Source of the DNA: Cichorium intybus
Lineage: Eukaryota > Streptophyta > Magnoliopsida > Asterales > Asteraceae
Reading direction: 5' to 3'
DNA length: 64,000 bases
NCBI GenBank assembly: GCA_023525715.1
Contig: CM042012.1
Location: 45,857,441-45,921,440, forward strand
The position numbers and the translations under genes are program-made. The notes under the pieces were generated by a model, which saw nothing but the letters and a program-made list of their open reading frames with translations, was not told the origin of the DNA and searched no databases. Shown piece by piece: positions 1-12,300 of this stretch; position 1 is the first letter of the stretch; each line of letters opens with the position of its first letter.

Positions 1-2935
1 AAGATTCCAGCTGCGAGATGCTTGCTTCAACCGGTAGATTGATCTTTCAAGCTTACATACTTTATCAGGGTGCTTTGTGTCTACAAAACCTTCTGGCTGA
101 CTCATGTAAACATCTTCAGTCAGTTTCCCGTTAAGGAAAGCGGTTTTGACATCCATCTGCCAGATTTCATAATCATGAAATGCAGCTATGGCAAGCATTA
201 TCCTGATTGACTTAATCTTCGCTACTAGTGAGAAGGTTTCATCATAGTCAACCCCCGGGGTTTGAGTGAATCCCTTCGCAACCAGCCGAGTTTTATAAGT
301 ATGCACTTTTCCATCCATGTCGGTCTTCTTTTTGAAGATCCACTTGCATCCGACTATTTTTCGACCCGGTACATTGTCAACCAAGTTCCAAACTTGATTG
401 TCATACATGGACTTTATCTCGCTGTCCATTGCCTCTTTCCATTTTGTAGACTCGGGGCCTGCCACTGCTTCACCGTAGTTAGCTGGCTCATCCAAATTAG
501 TCAATGTACGATCACTGACTAACGTGTCTCCGTCCGAGTAATATGGAAACCATAGAACTCGGGCGGCATGCTAACTCTACCTGAACGCCTAAGGGGCAAC
601 GAAATGTCGGTGGGTCCAACAGTAACCTCTTCCTCATGTTGGTTGCTAGTTTCTTCCAAGGTTGTTTCATCGGGCGTCTCCTGAATTTCTTCGAGATCGA
701 TCGTACTCCCACTGTCCTCTTTGGATATGAGTTCTCTCTCTCGAAAGAACCCCCGTCTTGCTACAAAGACCACGTCCTCGCTCGGTCTGTAGAACAAGTA
801 TCCAAAAGACTGTTTCGGGTATCCGATGAAGTAACACCTCTCACTTTTTCTGCAAGCTTGTCTGAAGTATCTCGTCTCACGAATGCTTCACAGCCCCAGA
901 CTTTGATGTGTGTCAACGAGGGAACTTTCCCTGTCCACATCTCATGCGGTGTTTTCGCAACCTTCTTGGTTGGGACAAGATTTAGGATATGGGCGGCAGT
1001 ATCTAACGCATACCCCCAGAAATGGATTGGAAGTGAGGCTCGACTCATCATGGAACGAACCATGTCCAACAAGGTTCGGTTTCGCCTCTCAGCAACACCA
1101 TTCAGCTGAGTTGTTATTAGAGGCGTCAACTGTGAAACAATTCCACATTCCTTGAGGTAATCGAGAAACTCGATACTAAGATACTCACCGCCTCTGTCGG
1201 ATCTAAGCATCTTTATCTTTCTGTCCAATTGATTTTCTGCTTCATTCTTAAACTCTTTGAACTTTTCAAAGGTATCCGACTTATTCTTGATTAAGTAGAT
1301 ATACCCATATCTACTAAAATCGTCGGTAAAGGTCACATAGAACCGCGTGCCATCTTTAGTGGTTGTTCTGAAGGGACCACACACATCTGTGTGTATGATA
1401 TCCAACAGACCTTCACCTATTTCAAAGGAACCTTTGAATGGTGATTTTGTCATCTTGCCAAGTAAGCAAGATTCGCATACGTCATCCGACCCGAGGTCGA
1501 ATGATTCCAACACTCCATCCTTTTGGAGTTGGGCGAAGCGTTTCTTGTTTATATGGCCAAGGCGACAATGCCACAGACATGCCTTTTCTATACCGCTTGA
1601 AGCATCAATAGCTAAAACATTTTTACCATAATTATCAACACACATAATAGATTCATACACTCTATCACAAGGCATAGCATTAAATATGAAAACATTATTT
1701 TTGAAAACTGAAATTGAACCATTCAATTTATTAAACTCATAATAAAATCCTTGTTTAAATAATGCATGAAATAAAATTATGTTCTTTGCCATATCAGGCG
1801 CATAGCAACAATTATGTAAATCTAATCTAACTCCACTACTCAGCATCAGTCCATAAACTCCGATCTTGGTAACAGGTGACGTTCGCCTATTCCCCATGAC
1901 CAGGTTCAGTCTGCCATGCTCTAGCTCCCTACTTTCCTCTAGGCCCTGCAAATCAGAACAGATACGAAAACCACATCCTGTATCAAGGACCCATGAACGG
2001 GAAAAAGATGAGTTATTAAATATAGAATACGTACATGCCTGTGACGGTTTCACTTTACCGTCCTTGACGTCCTGCAGATACGTTGGGCAGCTCCTCTTCC
2101 AATGACCCTTCTGCTTGCAGTAAAAGCAGTCGGCCTCTTTGGGGTTCCGAACATGTGGAATTCCGGAAGACTTACCTTTCGGGGCACCGCTAGATGACCC
2201 GACATGAGTCTTTTCCCTCCAGTTCTGCTTAGGAGGGCCTTTCCGTTTCTTTCCCTTTCCGGAGCCAATAGCCAGGACAGGCAGGTTGACAGGGAGCACA
2301 GCCTTTCCCTTCATCCCGTCCTCAGCCGTACGAAGCATGCGGTGTAACTCAGCTAGATTTTCCTGGTTGTTGTTCAAATGATACGCCAGTGTGAACTGGT
2401 CATAAGAACTGGGCAAGGAGTTTAGCACTATGTCAACTGCTAAATCCTCATGGACAGGCATCTCCAATTTTCTAAGCCTTTCCACATAACCATGCATCCT
2501 CTGCACATGTGCACAGATGGACTCGCCCTCCTTGGGCTTGCTGTTAGTGAAAGCTTTTACAACCTCACGCCTTTCGATGCGCTCTTGCTTGCGGAACCTT
2601 TCCGCGAGCTCTTTGTGCATCTCGTAAGGCCAATAGTCCTCATAGATATGCTATAATTCAGGGTTCATAGTAGCGATCATGATGCAAGCCACTTTGGTTG
2701 GATCATCAGAATGTTTAGTGTACGCAGCGATTTCCTCGGGAGTGGCGGTTTCAGTGTCCATATCAACAAGCTCGGTTTCCAGAACATACTCTTTATGTTC
2801 AAACCTTAAAGCCATTTTGATGTTGCGGATCCAGTCATTATAGTTGGTGCCGTCCAACGTCACCTTTGAGCATAATGACAGAATCGAGGTGAAATTACTG
2901 GGGTTTGAGTGGGGAACGGATTGGTCAGAAGACAT
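1..2935 (-). pseudogene. copia-1 gag-pol polyprotein, broken
   Basis: This encodes the capsid, protease, integrase and reverse transcriptase polyprotein of copia-1. The start is the ATG at 2935, matching copia-2 (MSSxDQS). Visible in order: copia gag domain; zinc knuckle CFYCKQKGHWKRSC; protease DTGCGF; integrase zinc-binding HHCC around CLWHCRLGH...CESCLLGK; integrase core with HTDVCGPF, RSDRGGEY and GVAERRNR; then reverse transcriptase (VGCKWIFKKK, QMDVKTAFLNGKL). The window cuts it before YVDD. It is broken in three places: an in-frame TAG at 2653-2651 replacing a Gln seen in copia-2, a one-base deletion near 850, and a second one-base deletion near 545 that produces a stop at about 519. 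No functional protein is expected. Confidence 0.9.
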
Positions 2936-4212
2936 CTGAACAAGAAGAAGGTAGTTTTAATTAGATATGATAATAATAATAATCCTCATATTCATCCAAG
3001 AATAAATATAAGGCTAGGATCCTACAATAACAATCTACAATACCGAAAAGGGATGCCGTAATCAATATTGTAAATTTTATAAGGTAGGCGAATGACGATT
3101 CAGCCAATTCCATCGCGGAAACATAATCATATTATAATGGAATTCCTAGTTTCATTGAGATTTACCGAACTGTTCGATAACATGTTTTAATCTCGGGAAT
3201 GCCCTGCTATTTGTGACTGGGATACCGAGGATCACAAACCGGGTGTGAATAACCATGCAAATTGCTTGGTACTCTTGAAGTCAATTGTCATCTCAAATTA
3301 ACGTGCCGGTTATCCACATACGCTCCGTTAATAATGACAAAATCAAGAAACCCATTGCGACTCTTTACGGACCCCAGTTGGCGTGCTGGTAAACCACACA
3401 CGCTCCACCAACGTTCCACAAAGTGCAATGTGCAATTTCATGGATTATTACCAAATCACATTTTTAACCTAAAGTAACTAGATTGGGGTTTGTTTTAAGG
3501 TTCTAGTACTTTCAATTATAGCATTATACTTTTAAGAGGCTTTAGCGGTTCTATCATACCCGTTCAGCTAACGACACTCGACTGACCAGTAGAGCGGTGG
3601 GTAAGAGTAGATACCCATTAGACTAACATTTTATAGTCAGTCGCCTTATACCCTCTTTAGAGGACAGTTTTGTGAATGAGGCTTACTAGCGGTAGACTAA
3701 CCAATTTTCTTATATATATTAAATTAACTTTTAATCATAAATACATATAAGATATATTTTAATCTTATTAAAATATTTAAGAATTAATTTTATCTTAATT
3801 TTCGCAAATTTTAACTAATTTTTGAAAATTTTAATTAATTCTTTAAACAGATTTAATTGGTCTTTTAATTAATCAATTAATTAAATTAATTAAATTTAGG
3901 ATAGATATTATCAAATTAATCAAATTAATTATTTATCATGGTCCCTGTGGTGATCGAAATTAGCAAGGCACACAAAAGGGTTCAAGTTATTTCAATTATT
4001 CCAATTACCAAAAAAAACAACATACTTTTATGGCAAGCAAATCAAGCAACCAAAAGGGGGGGGGGGGGGGACCAAAGGGGATGGCGGCTAGGGTTAGGAA
4101 ACTCTAGCCTTGAAATCGACAAGGCCATCTCCAAGGGTTTAATTTTCGCCAAAAACCCTTAGGCACAAAACAATTCATGCAGTTCAAATCAATTCACAAG
4201 AAAACAGCCTAA
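2936..4212 (-). other. copia-1 untranslated leader
   Basis: About 1.3 kb lies between the primer site and the gag start with no supported reading frame. It aligns by eye with the copia-2 leader (13391-14737). Both contain two spaced copies of a motif reading roughly GTGCCGGTAAACCACACACG; here the copies are near 3303 and 3380. The half near the primer site is very AT-rich. A run of 15 G occupies 4056-4070. Confidence 0.75.
4056..4070. repeat. Poly-G run, 15 G
   Basis: An uninterrupted run of 15 G in the copia-1 leader. The exact length may be unreliable because homopolymers are prone to sequencing error. Confidence 0.9.
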
Positions 4213-4224
4213 GCTCTGATACCA
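4213..4224 (-). other. copia-1 primer binding site, initiator-Met tRNA
   Basis: The minus strand reads TGGTATCAGAGC one base inside the 5' LTR end (CA at 4226). This is the standard copia site complementary to the 3' end of initiator methionine tRNA. Confidence 0.95.
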
Positions 4225-4225
4225 C

Positions 4226-4993
4226 TGAACGGTTTCTATGCAATCAATGAACACAAAATATTCCTAAGGTTCACATGCAACCCTAATAAGATCTATGTTT
4301 TCTTCTATGAATATTAGAACTAAAAACCTAAAGGATACAATTCAATTCTAAAGAAGAATTAGGAAAACCAACCTTTGATCTTATGATCCTTCAAGCAAGC
4401 AGCAAAAGAATCCTGCCTCAAACGCAAGTCACACCCAAGTGATGGAAGAATCAGTCCAGCAAAGTAATTCCAAAGAGAGGGAGGTGTAGGATTTAGGGCA
4501 CCCAGGGGGTTCCTTATATAGCCTCCTAGGGTTACACCTAAAACCCTAGAAAGCCTCCAAGTGGACAAGGCCTTTGGACACTTGGACCAGACTCCCCAAA
4601 ACCCTAATAGGGTTTCGCCAAAACCCTGGAGGCTCCTCCAGGGTGGCGCCAACTTTGCCCCAGGTTTTTACCTGGCCAGTTATTCAACTATTGAATAAAT
4701 GCCAAACCAGTCCCTGCACCTTTTAATTAATTAATTTAATCACTAAATTAAATCCAATTAATTCTAGATTAAATCTTAATTAATTATTATAGTTTCTAAT
4801 TAATATATTAACACTTAAATATATTAATAAACCATATATATATTTCCTATTGATTTATTATACAATAAATCAACTATTCTCTCTACTGAATTATATATCT
4901 ATCCTCCATCTATGAGGGCAACCCAAATGGACTTTGCTTTTATTCATAAGATAAATATAATTATAAGTCATGGCTTAGACACCTAATCCAACA
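4226..4993 (-). repeat. copia-1 5' LTR
   Basis: A 768 bp LTR. On the minus strand it begins TGTTGGATTAGG and ends ...GTTCA next to the primer site. A TATATAAGG box lies on the minus strand at 4520-4512. The U3 end shares its first bases with the copia-2 and copia-D LTRs (TGTTGGATTAGGTGTCTAAG), but the R/U5 side differs. The partner LTR is outside the window. Confidence 0.93.
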
Positions 4994-6088
4994 GAGTACA
5001 CGTCAGAGCATACATGATCGACCCTACAGCCGAAGCGTAAGGTACACGACTCATGTCAGCTATTTCCTCATCTGTACTCGGACTTTGAGTCTTACTAAAC
5101 TTTGCATTACCCTGGATAGGTAGCTCTCCCTTCTTGGAATTTTCCATACTAAACCTCTTTAGTACCGTTTCCAAGTATGTACTCTGACTAAGTACAATTA
5201 GTCTTTTCTTCCTATCTCACAATATTCTTATCCCGAGAATATAGGCAGCTTCTCCTCCTAGGTCTTTCATGGCGAAACACTTCCCAAGCCAAGACTTGAC
5301 GTTTTGCAAGGTTGGAATGGCGTTTCCCATGAGCAGTATGTCATCAACATACAGCACCAGAAAAGTGATTATACTCCCACTAGCCTTGACATATAGACAG
5401 GACTCATCCTCGCTCCTAGAGACACCAAACTCTTTGACTTTCTCATGGAAACAAAGATTCCAGCTGCGAGAAGCTTGTTTCGATCCGTAGATCGATTTCT
5501 CATGCTTACACACCTTATCAGGATACTTTGCATTGACAAAACCCTCTGGCTGATTCATGTAAACATCCTCAGTCAACTTCCCGTTAAGGAAAGCAGTCTT
5601 GACGTCCATCTGCCAAATTTCATAGTCATGAAACGCAGCTATGGCTAGCATAATCCTAATAGACTTTATCTTGGCCACTGGTGAGAAGGTCTCGTTATAG
5701 TCAACCCCCGGGGTTTGAGTAAAACCCTTCGCAACTAGTCTTGCCTTAAAGGTGTGCACCTTTCTATCCATGTCGGTCTTCTTCTTGAAGATCCACTTGC
5801 ACCCGACTGTCTTTCGACCCGGTACATTGTCAACCAAGTTCTAAACCTAATTGTCATACATGGACTTGATCTCGTTGTTCATTGCCTCTTTCCACTTGGT
5901 AGACTCGGGGCCCGCCACTGCTTCTCGGTAGTTAGCTGGCTCATCCAAATTTATCAGTGTCCTATCACTGACAAACGTGTCCCCATCCGTAGTTATATGG
6001 AAACCATAAAACTCGGGTGGCATGCTAACTCTACCGGAGCAGCTAAGAGGTAAGGGTATATCTGTCGGACCAACAAGAACTTCTTCCT
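4994..6088 (-). pseudogene. copia-3 pol fragment (RT-RNase H), broken
   Basis: A reverse transcriptase fragment that keeps the catalytic YVDD (VLYVDDILLMGN) and the motif QMDVKTAFLNGKL. The longest open stretch is 5837-5217. Immediately upstream the expected MYDNQVWNLVDN reads as two stops (CAG to TAG and TGG to TAG, both transitions). A further stop (AGA to TGA) sits at about 5217, just before DRKKRLIV, and there is an extra in-frame Gly codon in the LGEAAY segment. The RNase H side is cut by copia-1 at the codons for TCTRPD. It is a dead fragment. Confidence 0.88.
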
Positions 6089-6089
6089 C
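4994..6089 (-). mobile_element. copia-3: truncated copia fragment hosting copia-1
   Basis: Minus-strand copia coding sequence from RNase H (left, cut by copia-1 at 4994) to the integrase-RT linker (right). Similarity to copia-2 stops abruptly near 6089, inside the segment encoding the linker. No LTR is visible. Its first ~225 bp are almost identical to the same region of copia-D at 63776-64000 (three or four differences by eye), so it belongs to that subfamily. Confidence 0.88.
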
Positions 6090-6706
6090 TTCCTTCCTCG
6101 GTTCTCCTTTGGTGCACTCGGCTTGGAGGTTCTCAGCACATGGGGAATATCACGACTTAGGGTCTTCACGGTTTGGGCAAATCGACTTCTAAGGTATGCA
6201 AAATCATATAGGTAGTGAGCCATAAGGTGGGATGGGCTGTGAAGGGCTAACCTTGGCCCTCCTCAAAACTTTCTCGGCAATAAATTCAAGTTGGTCCAAG
6301 GAGGAGAAGAATTGCCATTCAAGATTTGGTTAATTGCAACTTAGGCCCTTCTAGATTGACCATTTAATTTTATTTTTTCCAAAACCTAAAACATCCAACA
6401 TATTAAGTTTCTAATAATGTCAATTAACCCCCTCCCATATCTAAACTATATTCTAGAATATAATTTCATTATTTATTATTGTCGTGTATTAATTGTAATA
6501 GTCGGGATTACGAATTGTTTTCTAATTAAATTTATCTATTTTTATTTTAAATACGACACTAAAATATTTGACGTTAATCATTAACGCTCGAACTGAAATG
6601 GGTGGGGGTTACACGATTATAGAAGCAACTTGAAAGGTCTCACTAATAACCATTCCCTCGGCATGGATATCATGTAGGACTTGTAGTTCTTGGAATTGTG
6701 TCACAG
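6090..6706. other. Unassigned DNA between copia-3 and gypsy-A
   Basis: No supported gene. A minus-strand open stretch covers ~6223-6090 but its family is not recognised. The right half (AT-rich, then GAACTGAAATGGGTGGGGGTTACA near 6590) looks like the degraded end of another gypsy LTR, but I cannot prove it. Confidence 0.4.
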
Positions 6707-7432
6707 TGACAACGCCTACTGATATTGCACATTTTAGTCGTTGTTGGGCCCTATTGTTAGTGAAATTATATCATATATATCGTGGTATTCTCACTTTTCG
6801 TGCCAGTACTTGTTTGGAAGAAAATAATGAAAACAGGGACCAAAAGCGTACAAATTGGAGGAAGTTTGGAGAAGAAGGAAAAATCAGGAAGATACGTACA
6901 CGCGCCGCGGGAATCCAGAAGGCGCGCCGCGGATGTAAGGCGGTGGAACAAAATTCAAAGTCCGATAAAACGGGGATAAGCCAGCACGCGCAACGCGGGA
7001 ACCATAAATGTGCGGCGCGACTGCATAAAATTTGCAACTATAAATAGAGGTGTTTTCAGCCGAAAACCCAAGCAACTGTCCTTTGGATTTTTAGTTATTG
7101 GTTTGGTTCATGCCTTGTGATTGTTTGGTTTCTTTGTTTGCCTTTGTTGCTTCTGAAGCAGAGATGTGCTTCTGATTTCAGAAGGTAACTAGGTTTGATT
7201 TGAAGTTAGTTTAGTTTATGTTTGGTTGGAATCATTTCAGTTTAGGTTTTCTGGGATCAGTAGCCAAAAGTGTAGGAACTAAGTCCTCTGACTATAGCGT
7301 GACACTATAGTTGGTAATCTATCGCCTGACTTGACCACGTAACTCCTGCAGATCGACCATGACTTCCACTGTGCTAAGTGTGTGTGTTAGGTTTTTCTTA
7401 TTTTTGACCGCATGACGACCGCTGCGATGTCA
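6707..7432 (+). repeat. gypsy-A left LTR, internally deleted
   Basis: Begins TGACAACGCC and ends GCGATGTCA, giving 5 bp inverted ends TGACA/TGTCA. It is 726 bp against 1125 bp for the second LTR, because about 398 bp (equivalent to 21645-22042) are missing after the TATA box and the AGCAA sequence. It keeps TATAAATAG at 7039-7047 and four GC-rich dyads between 6901 and 7020. Confidence 0.9.
6901..7020. promoter_or_regulatory. Dyad array in gypsy-A left LTR
   Basis: Four 10-mers of the type CGCGCCGCGG start at 6901, 6923, 6989 and 7011. They form two pairs with 22 bp spacing, 66 bp apart. The TATA box starts 28 bp after the last dyad start. The same layout is in the second LTR and before ORF2. 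Confidence 0.75.
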
Positions 7433-7437
7433 AATTT

Positions 7438-7455
7438 TGGCCCCGTTGCCGGGGA
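7438..7455 (+). other. gypsy-A primer binding site, tRNA-Asp type
   Basis: TGGCCCCGTTGCCGGGGA lies five bases after the LTR end. It matches the Athila/Tat-type site TGGCGCCGTTGCCGGGGA (Asp tRNA) except for one base. Confidence 0.88.
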
Positions 7456-7574
7456 GTTGTGAGCTTAAGATTAGGTGATTAGTAGGAGCTTTTAGTTTCT
7501 GATTTTCGTTTGTGAGTTCATTTGGTTAGTGTTAGTTTTTGCTTTTTGATTTTTCGGGCGTGTTGCATTAGTGC

Positions 7575-7740
7575 ATGCATACCCGTCGGGGTGAGCAATT
7601 AGCCCCTTTGCTTTTTGATCCTGAGATTGAGCGAACTGTGCGCAAAAACCGTGCCCGTAGGCGTTACAAAATCATGAGTTTTAGCAATAGTCCAGAGCAT
7701 GTTGCCCAGGAACCCTCGGGAGAGGCAACGGGGATGTCTT
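7575..7740 (+). pseudogene. gypsy-A gag, 5' exon-like piece before copia-2
   Basis: The start of the gypsy-A gag frame (ATG at 7575, MHTRRGEQLAPLLFDPEIER), interrupted at codon GMS by insertion of copia-2 at 7741. The frame resumes at 15524. The same peptide start is seen in internal B from about 22576. The split alone inactivates it; the distal part also has stops and frame breaks. Confidence 0.85.
7736..7740. repeat. copia-2 target site duplication, left (GTCTT)
   Basis: GTCTT here and at 15524-15528. The uninterrupted target is seen in internal B as GATGTCTTTTATTCCC near 22701. Confidence 0.96.
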
Positions 7741-8513
7741 TGAAAGGTTTTCTGCAAACCATGAACTAAATAACCTAAGTTCACATGCAACCTATAAGGA
7801 TCTATGTTTTCTTCTAATTGAACATATAACAAAAACCTAGAGGCCAATAAAAGAAACTAAAGATCAAAACAGAAAAACCAACCTTTATTTCTTGGAAGCT
7901 GAGCAGCAAAAATATCATGCCTCAAATGAAAGTCACACTCAAGCTGTAGGTATATGAAAATCGAAAACCTTTAGAGAGCTATTAGAATTGGCGAATTCAA
8001 TGTGGTGCCTGTGAACCCCTATTTATAGTCTTTCAAATGGCCAGTTGATAAACCTTAGAGATAAACCTTTTTGAATTCAAATAAGATAAACCTTTTATCT
8101 TATAATTCAAATTCCTTTTTATCTATATATCAATTTCGAAATTAAGGATAATCATTCCTTAATTTCGCCAACTACTGGCCACTGTCACACTGTCACTTAC
8201 TCAACTATTGAATAATTACAGTTTCAGTCCCTGCACCTTTAATTAATTAATTAATCCCCAAATTAAATCCAATTAATTCCGGATTAATTCCTAATTAATT
8301 AATATAGTTTCTAATTAATATATTATCACTTTAATATATTAATAAACCATATATTTAATTCCTGTTGATTTATTAATCCCATAATAAATCAACCTTTCTC
8401 TCTACCGAATTTTCTACCAAACCTCCAGCCATGAGGGCAACCCAAATGGACTGTGCTTCTATTAATTAGGTAAATACTAATTATTAGTCATGGCTTAGAC
8501 ACCTAATCCAACA
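7741..8513 (-). repeat. copia-2 3' LTR
   Basis: On the minus strand it runs TGTTGG...CTTTCA. A minus-strand CTATAAATAG lies at 8028-8019. It is preceded on the minus strand by the polypurine tract at 8524-8514. Confidence 0.96.
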
Positions 8514-8524
8514 GTCTCCCACTT
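8514..8524 (-). other. copia-2 polypurine tract
   Basis: The minus strand reads AAGTGGGAGAC directly before the 3' LTR, the expected plus-strand DNA primer site. Confidence 0.9.
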
Positions 8525-9361
8525 GGATAAGTCTATGACTATAATTACCAATTTAGCCTCTAATTAACCAGCACTTGTAGCTTCCTAGAAACCAATGCCA
8601 AACTCTGATCTAATCAGTTCTGTCCATAGATAAGTGATCAGATGATCCTCCGTCCAACAAGATATTTTCATACTCAAGACATGGATAAAATCAATCTGGT
8701 CTGATTCACTGTTCCTCGATTTCCGATTTGCATATGACTCTTAGACTACCAATTTAGTCCCGGTTGGCCAACCATTTTAGTCAACTTCAAAATCATCGAG
8801 AGGCCTACAGATATCTGTTCCCCGTTAGGGTCAAGGGACGAATAAACTTTGACTCATATACTTATGTCTTTTAACAGACAAATCACTCACAACAATACGT
8901 TTTATAACACCGAGTTACCGATGCGTTTTCATATTATCAATGAATAGCCTTCTAGTAAATCATAACTCATATGTCTTAGCTTAAAGATCAAAAGATATTA
9001 TCGTCTCAATATTGCTCGTGATGTAATCCATGAAGCAATCCATTGAGCGCGGGTTTATCCAATACTCAAATCTCCATTTCCAAGTACTCACGAATGGTGC
9101 AGCAATCCAATTGCAATGTCTAACTCCTTAGACAATCTATTACCAATTCATGACAGCCTTGCTTCATACTTACTCCCTAAAAGTATGAGCGACTGTGGAT
9201 ATTTGAATAATCCAATTATTCAGGAAATAAAACATGCAAAATGAAACACAATGATATATATTGACAAAATTAGTAAACCATTACTCATTAATAAATCTCC
9301 ATTATTAAATCACAAAAGTCAAATACAATAACATTGTTACAAGTTTCAAAAAACTATCTAA
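8525..9361 (-). other. copia-2 3' untranslated region
   Basis: About 840 bp between the pol stop and the polypurine tract, with no coding signal. It aligns with the corresponding part of copia-D (62437-63138), so it is an ordinary part of the family and not a separate insertion. Confidence 0.8.
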
Positions 9362-12300
9362 TTACAAAAAACTTATATCATCTCTTAATCCAATGCTCCT
9401 AGCATGCTGATTATGCTTAATCCTACTCAGAGCCTTTGTCAAGGGATCTGTAGGATTATCTTCCGATGATACCCTCTTTACAAGGAGGTGACCTTCTTCT
9501 ACCCTATGTCTGATATAGTGGTACTTTCTGTCGATATGTCTGGACTTTCCATGATCTCGCGGTTCCTTTGTCAAGGCGACCGCACCTTCGTTATCGCAGA
9601 ATAGTTCCAAGGGCTCCTGAATACTCGGGACTACTCCAAGGTCACCGATAAAATTCTTCAGCCAAGCCGCTTCCTTTGACGCTTCACTTGCTGCTATGTA
9701 CTCTGATTCGCACGTAGAATCAGCCACTGTTTCTTGCTTGGAACTTTTCCAAGTAACTGCTCCACCGTTCAAAAGGAATACCCAGCCCGACTGAGACCGA
9801 CCACTGTCTCTATCCGTCTGAAAGCTGGCATCTGTATATCCTTCAACTCTCAATGTATCACTGCCACCGAGGACTAACACCATGTTCTTTGTCCTTCGCA
9901 AATACTTGAGTATATTTTTCACAGCTATCCAATGCGCCCTTCCAGGGTTACCCTGGTATCGACTGACCATGCTCAAAGCAAAGGCCACGTCAGGGCGAGT
10001 ACACGTCATAGCGTACATGATCGATCCTACAGCCGAAGCATAAGGTACCCGACTCATTTCAGCTATTTCTTCGTCCGTACTCGGACTTTGAGTCTTACTC
10101 AATTTCGCATTACTTTGGATAGGCATTTCTCCCTTCTTGGAATTTTCCATACTAAACCTTTTCAGTACCTTTTCCAAGTATGTACCCTGACTAAGTCCAA
10201 TTAGTCTCTTCTTCCTATCTCTCAATATTCTTATCCCGAGAATATAGGCAGCCTCTCCTAGGTCCTTCATGGCGAAACATTTCCCAAGCCAGGCCTTGAC
10301 ATCTTGCAAGGTTGGAATATCGTTTCCCATGAGCAGTATGTCTTCGACATACAGCACCAGAAAGGTGACTATACTCCCACTAGCCTTGACATATACGCAG
10401 GACTCATCCTCGCTCCTAGAGAAACCAAACTCTTTGACTTTCTCATGGAAACAAAGATTCCAGCTGCGAGAAGCTTGCTTCAATCCGTAGATTGATCTCT
10501 CAAGCTTACACACCTTGTTAGGATACTTTGCATCGACAAAACCCTCTGGTTGATTCATGTAAACATCCTCAGTCAACTTCCCATTAAGGAAAGTGGTTTT
10601 GACGTCCATCTGCCAAATTTCATAGTCATGAAATGCAGCTATGGCCAGCATAATCCTAATAGACTTTATCTTGGCTACTGGTGAGAAGGTCTCGTCATAG
10701 TCAACCCCTGGGGTTTGAGTAAAGCCCTTCGCAACCAGTCTTGCCTTGAAAGTGTGTACCTTTCCGTCCATGTCGGTCTTCTTCTTGAAGATCCATTTGC
10801 ACCCGACTGTCTTTCGACCCGGTACGTTATCAACCAAGTTCCAAACTTGATTGTCATACATGGACTTGATCTCGCTATCCATGGCCTCTTTCCACTTGGC
10901 AGACTCAGGGCCCGCCACTGCTTCCTGGTAGTTAGCTGGTTCATCCAAATTTATCAGTGTCCTATCACTGACAAACGTGTCCCCATCCGAAGTTATATGG
11001 AACCCATAAAACTAGGGTGGCATGCTAACACTACCGGAACGCCTAAGAGGTAAGGATACATCTGTCGGACCAACAGGAACTTCTTCCTCATGTTGGTTGC
11101 TAGTTTCTCCTAAGGTTGCGTCATCTGATGACTCTTGAATTTCTTCCAGATCAATGGTACTCCCACTGTCCTCTTTGAATATGAGCTCTCTCTCTCGAAA
11201 GACCGCTCGTCTAGCTACAAAGACCACGTCCTCGCTCGGTCTGTAGAATAGATATCCAAAGGACTGTTTGGGATAACCAATGAAGAAACACCTTTCGCTT
11301 CTTTCTGCGAGTTTGTCTTGAGTCTCTCGTCTAACGAAAGCCTCACAACCCCAGACTTTGATATGTGCCAACGAGGGAACTTTCCCCGTCCACATTTCAT
11401 GAGGTGTTTTAGCAACCTTTTTAGTAGGGACAAGATTGAGGATATGGGCGGCAGTCTCTAAGGCATACCCCCAGAAATGAATGGGAAGTGAAGCTCGACT
11501 CATCATGGAACGAACCATGTCCAACAGGGTTCGGTTGCGCCTCTCTGCAACACCGTTCAACTGTGGTGTCCTGGGAGGTGTCAACTGCGAAACTATTCCG
11601 CATTCCTTTAGATAGTCTAGGAACTCGATACTTAGATACTCTCCGCCTCTGTCGGACCTGAGCATCTTTATCTTCCTGCCTAATTGATTTTCTACCTCGT
11701 TCTTAAACTCTTTGAACTTTTCAAAGGTGTCCGACTTGTGCTTGATCAAGTAGATATAACCATATCTACTAAAATCGTCGGTAAAGGTTACGTAGAACCG
11801 CGTGACATCCTTTGTGGTTGATCTGAATGGACCACACACATCCGTGTGAATGATGTCCAGCAGACCCTCACCTCTTTCAAAAGACCCTTTGAAAGGTGAT
11901 TTAGTCATCTTGCCCAACAGACAAGATTCGCATACATCATCCGACCTGAGGTCGAATGATTCCAACACTCCATCCTTTTGGAGTTGGGCGATGCGTTTCT
12001 TGCTGATGTGCCCGAGCCGACTATGCCACAGACATGCCTTTTCTACACCACTAGTAGAATCAATATAATTTACACTATGTCCTAAATTGTCAACACATTC
12101 AACAGTTTCATACACACCATTACAAGGATAAGCAGTAAAAATCAAAATACCATTTTTGAAAACAGAAATAGAACCAATTTTATTATCAAAAGAAAATTGA
12201 AATCCTTGTCTGAACAATGCGTGAAATGAAATAATGTTTCTTGCCATTTCTGGCGAATAGCAACAATTTAATAATTCTAAACTAACATCACTACTAAGCA

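Larger units (their letters stand above)
1..4993 (-). mobile_element. copia-1: Ty1/copia retrotransposon, partial
   Basis: A minus-strand copia element enters from the left edge inside its reverse transcriptase and ends at 4993 with its 5' LTR. Order on the minus strand: LTR (4993-4226), initiator-Met primer site (4224-4213), long untranslated leader, gag-pol reading frame from 2935. RNase H and the 3' LTR lie outside the window. The right flank starts GAGTA at 4994 and lies inside another copia RNase H region, so this element is nested in copia-3. The matching GAGTA target duplication would be off the left edge. It belongs to the same family group as copia-2 and copia-D but has a divergent LTR. 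Confidence 0.93.

Noticed and set aside
5993..6223. Possible host exon on the minus strand (AHYLYDFAYLRSRFAQTVKT)
   Set aside because: The part below 6090 is copia-3; the remaining ~45 codons match no family I recognise and have no supported splice sites.
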